Source: Actinomycetota bacterium (GTDB taxonomy: Bacteria > Actinomycetota > Actinomycetes > S36-B12 > UBA10799). From it: a DNA stretch of 15,462 nt. The notes beneath the pieces are model-generated. The model was not told the origin of the DNA and made no database searches. It was given only the letters and a program-made list of their open reading frames with translations. Every line of letters starts with the position of its first letter. Positions within the stretch are counted from its first letter, which is position 1. A program made the translations under genes and the position numbers. The DNA lies in assembly GCA_030837445.1 (NCBI GenBank), contig JAUPKM010000283.1, positions 1 to 15,462 on the forward strand, read 5' to 3'. This document shows positions 14,969 to 15,462 of the stretch, in pieces.

Positions 14969-15462
14969 TTACCACCCCTCCGGGCACCGCGTCAGGCAGG
15001 TGATCGACTCGTCCTCGTCGGAGGCCAACGGATGGCTTCCCACTGTCCTGCCGGTGGCCAGATCAATGATATGCACCGTCAGTGGATGCTGTGTCGCGAC
15101 GACCACAAGTCCAGCACCGACGTCCACCAATCCGCGGGGGAAGGAGCCCGCCACCGGAATCCGACTCACCTGCCGGGAGTCCTCGATGGCGATCAGGGCG
15201 CTCCCACCGGAGTCGATGGTCCAGATCCGTGGGCCCTCAAGCCATACCTCGTGTCCCGGCAACGTCGCCACAGGCTGCTGCCAGAGAACTGCCGGCGGAT
15301 CATTGGCTAGGGAGGCGAAAGGCACTCGAACGATGGCATGTCGAGCACGCCAGCTGCCAGGCGGCGCCGTCCAGTTGCCCTGCCGATAGGCGTCCAGCGC
15401 GGCCTGCCCGGCACGATCGCGGACGAGCGCCCGACCAAGACCGACGATCATCGCGTCGGATG
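14969..15462 (-). CDS. Beta-propeller-like protein, 5' end outside the window
   Basis: About 164 C-terminal codons are visible. The frame is open to the window edge, upstream of the first internal Met (15451), so the gene probably begins beyond it. The visible part has no membrane segment. It contains repeated strand patterns ending in Asp/Gly turns, such as EVWLEGPRIWTIDSGG, VAGSFPRGLVDVGAGLVVVA and VHIIDLATGRTV. These resemble blades of NHL/YVTN/PQQ-like beta-propellers. The protein ends with CLTRCPEGW. It is the first visible member of the exporter operon. Its stop codon is two bases before the HIT ATG, and its last codons contain the HIT ribosome binding site, so cotranscription is very likely. 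It could be a scaffold or binding protein for the peptide system or simply a cotranscribed protein. The family could not be named. Confidence 0.6.
   Translation of the reverse strand, partial: SDAMIVGLGRALVRDRAGQAALDAYRQGNWTAPPGSWRARHAIVRVPFASLANDPPAVLWQQPVATLPGHEVWLEGPRIWTIDSGGSALIAIEDSRQVSRIPVAGSFPRGLVDVGAGLVVVATQHPLTVHIIDLATGRTVGSHPLASDEDESITCLTRCPEGW
14975..14981 (-). promoter_or_regulatory. Shine-Dalgarno site that decides the HIT protein start
   Basis: GGAGGGG, read on the - strand from 14981 to 14975, lies eight bases before ATG 14966. It sits within the last codons of the preceding gene, whose TAA (14971-14969) is two bases before the ATG. This makes the ATG preferable to the in-frame GTG at 14987 and indicates translational coupling. 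Confidence 0.65.

Overview
The window is gene-dense, high-GC DNA with GTG and TTG start codons in use, tightly overlapping genes and a Sec-type secreted protein. This points to an actinomycete-like monoderm bacterium, though the genus cannot be told from the sequence. No RNA genes, insertion sequences, CRISPR arrays or phage genes were recognised.

Left part (1-3212): the 3' part of an APC-family amino-acid permease on the + strand runs convergently into a deoxycytidylate-deaminase-type enzyme. Behind that, on the - strand, lie a coupled alpha/beta hydrolase and a YdeI/OmpD-associated-like protein (TGA-C-ATG junction). The short divergent gap 3213-3286 holds a perfect 15-bp inverted repeat and leads into a single large + strand gene, a fused HydA-HydB 5-oxoprolinase/hydantoinase of about 1250 aa (3287-7039). 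That gene overlaps the end of the next, convergent gene by 6 bp.

Middle (7034-9429): a 742-aa secreted protein with a signal peptide, a propeller-like region and an Ig-like domain lies on the - strand. A 167-bp upstream gap separates it from the exporter genes. The gap may carry a structured leader RNA.

Right part (9430-15462): five - strand genes form one closely packed operon. In transcription order they are a beta-propeller-like protein (5' end outside the window), a HIT-family protein, a short HlyD-type membrane fusion protein, and two ABC transporter permease/ATPase proteins. The fusion protein and the two ABC proteins match the exporter set of the NHLM/NHLP class of RiPP (ribosomal, modified peptide) systems. 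The most notable point is that ABC protein 1 lacks the N-terminal C39 leader peptidase normal for that family. It has instead about 70 cysteine-free residues containing a 7-residue tandem repeat. The fusion protein also lacks the long coiled-coil hairpin. No precursor peptide or modifying enzyme is visible, so the cargo and its maturation machinery, if present, should lie past the right edge. The system is best described as a peptidase-less NHLM-like exporter with an attached HIT protein and propeller protein.
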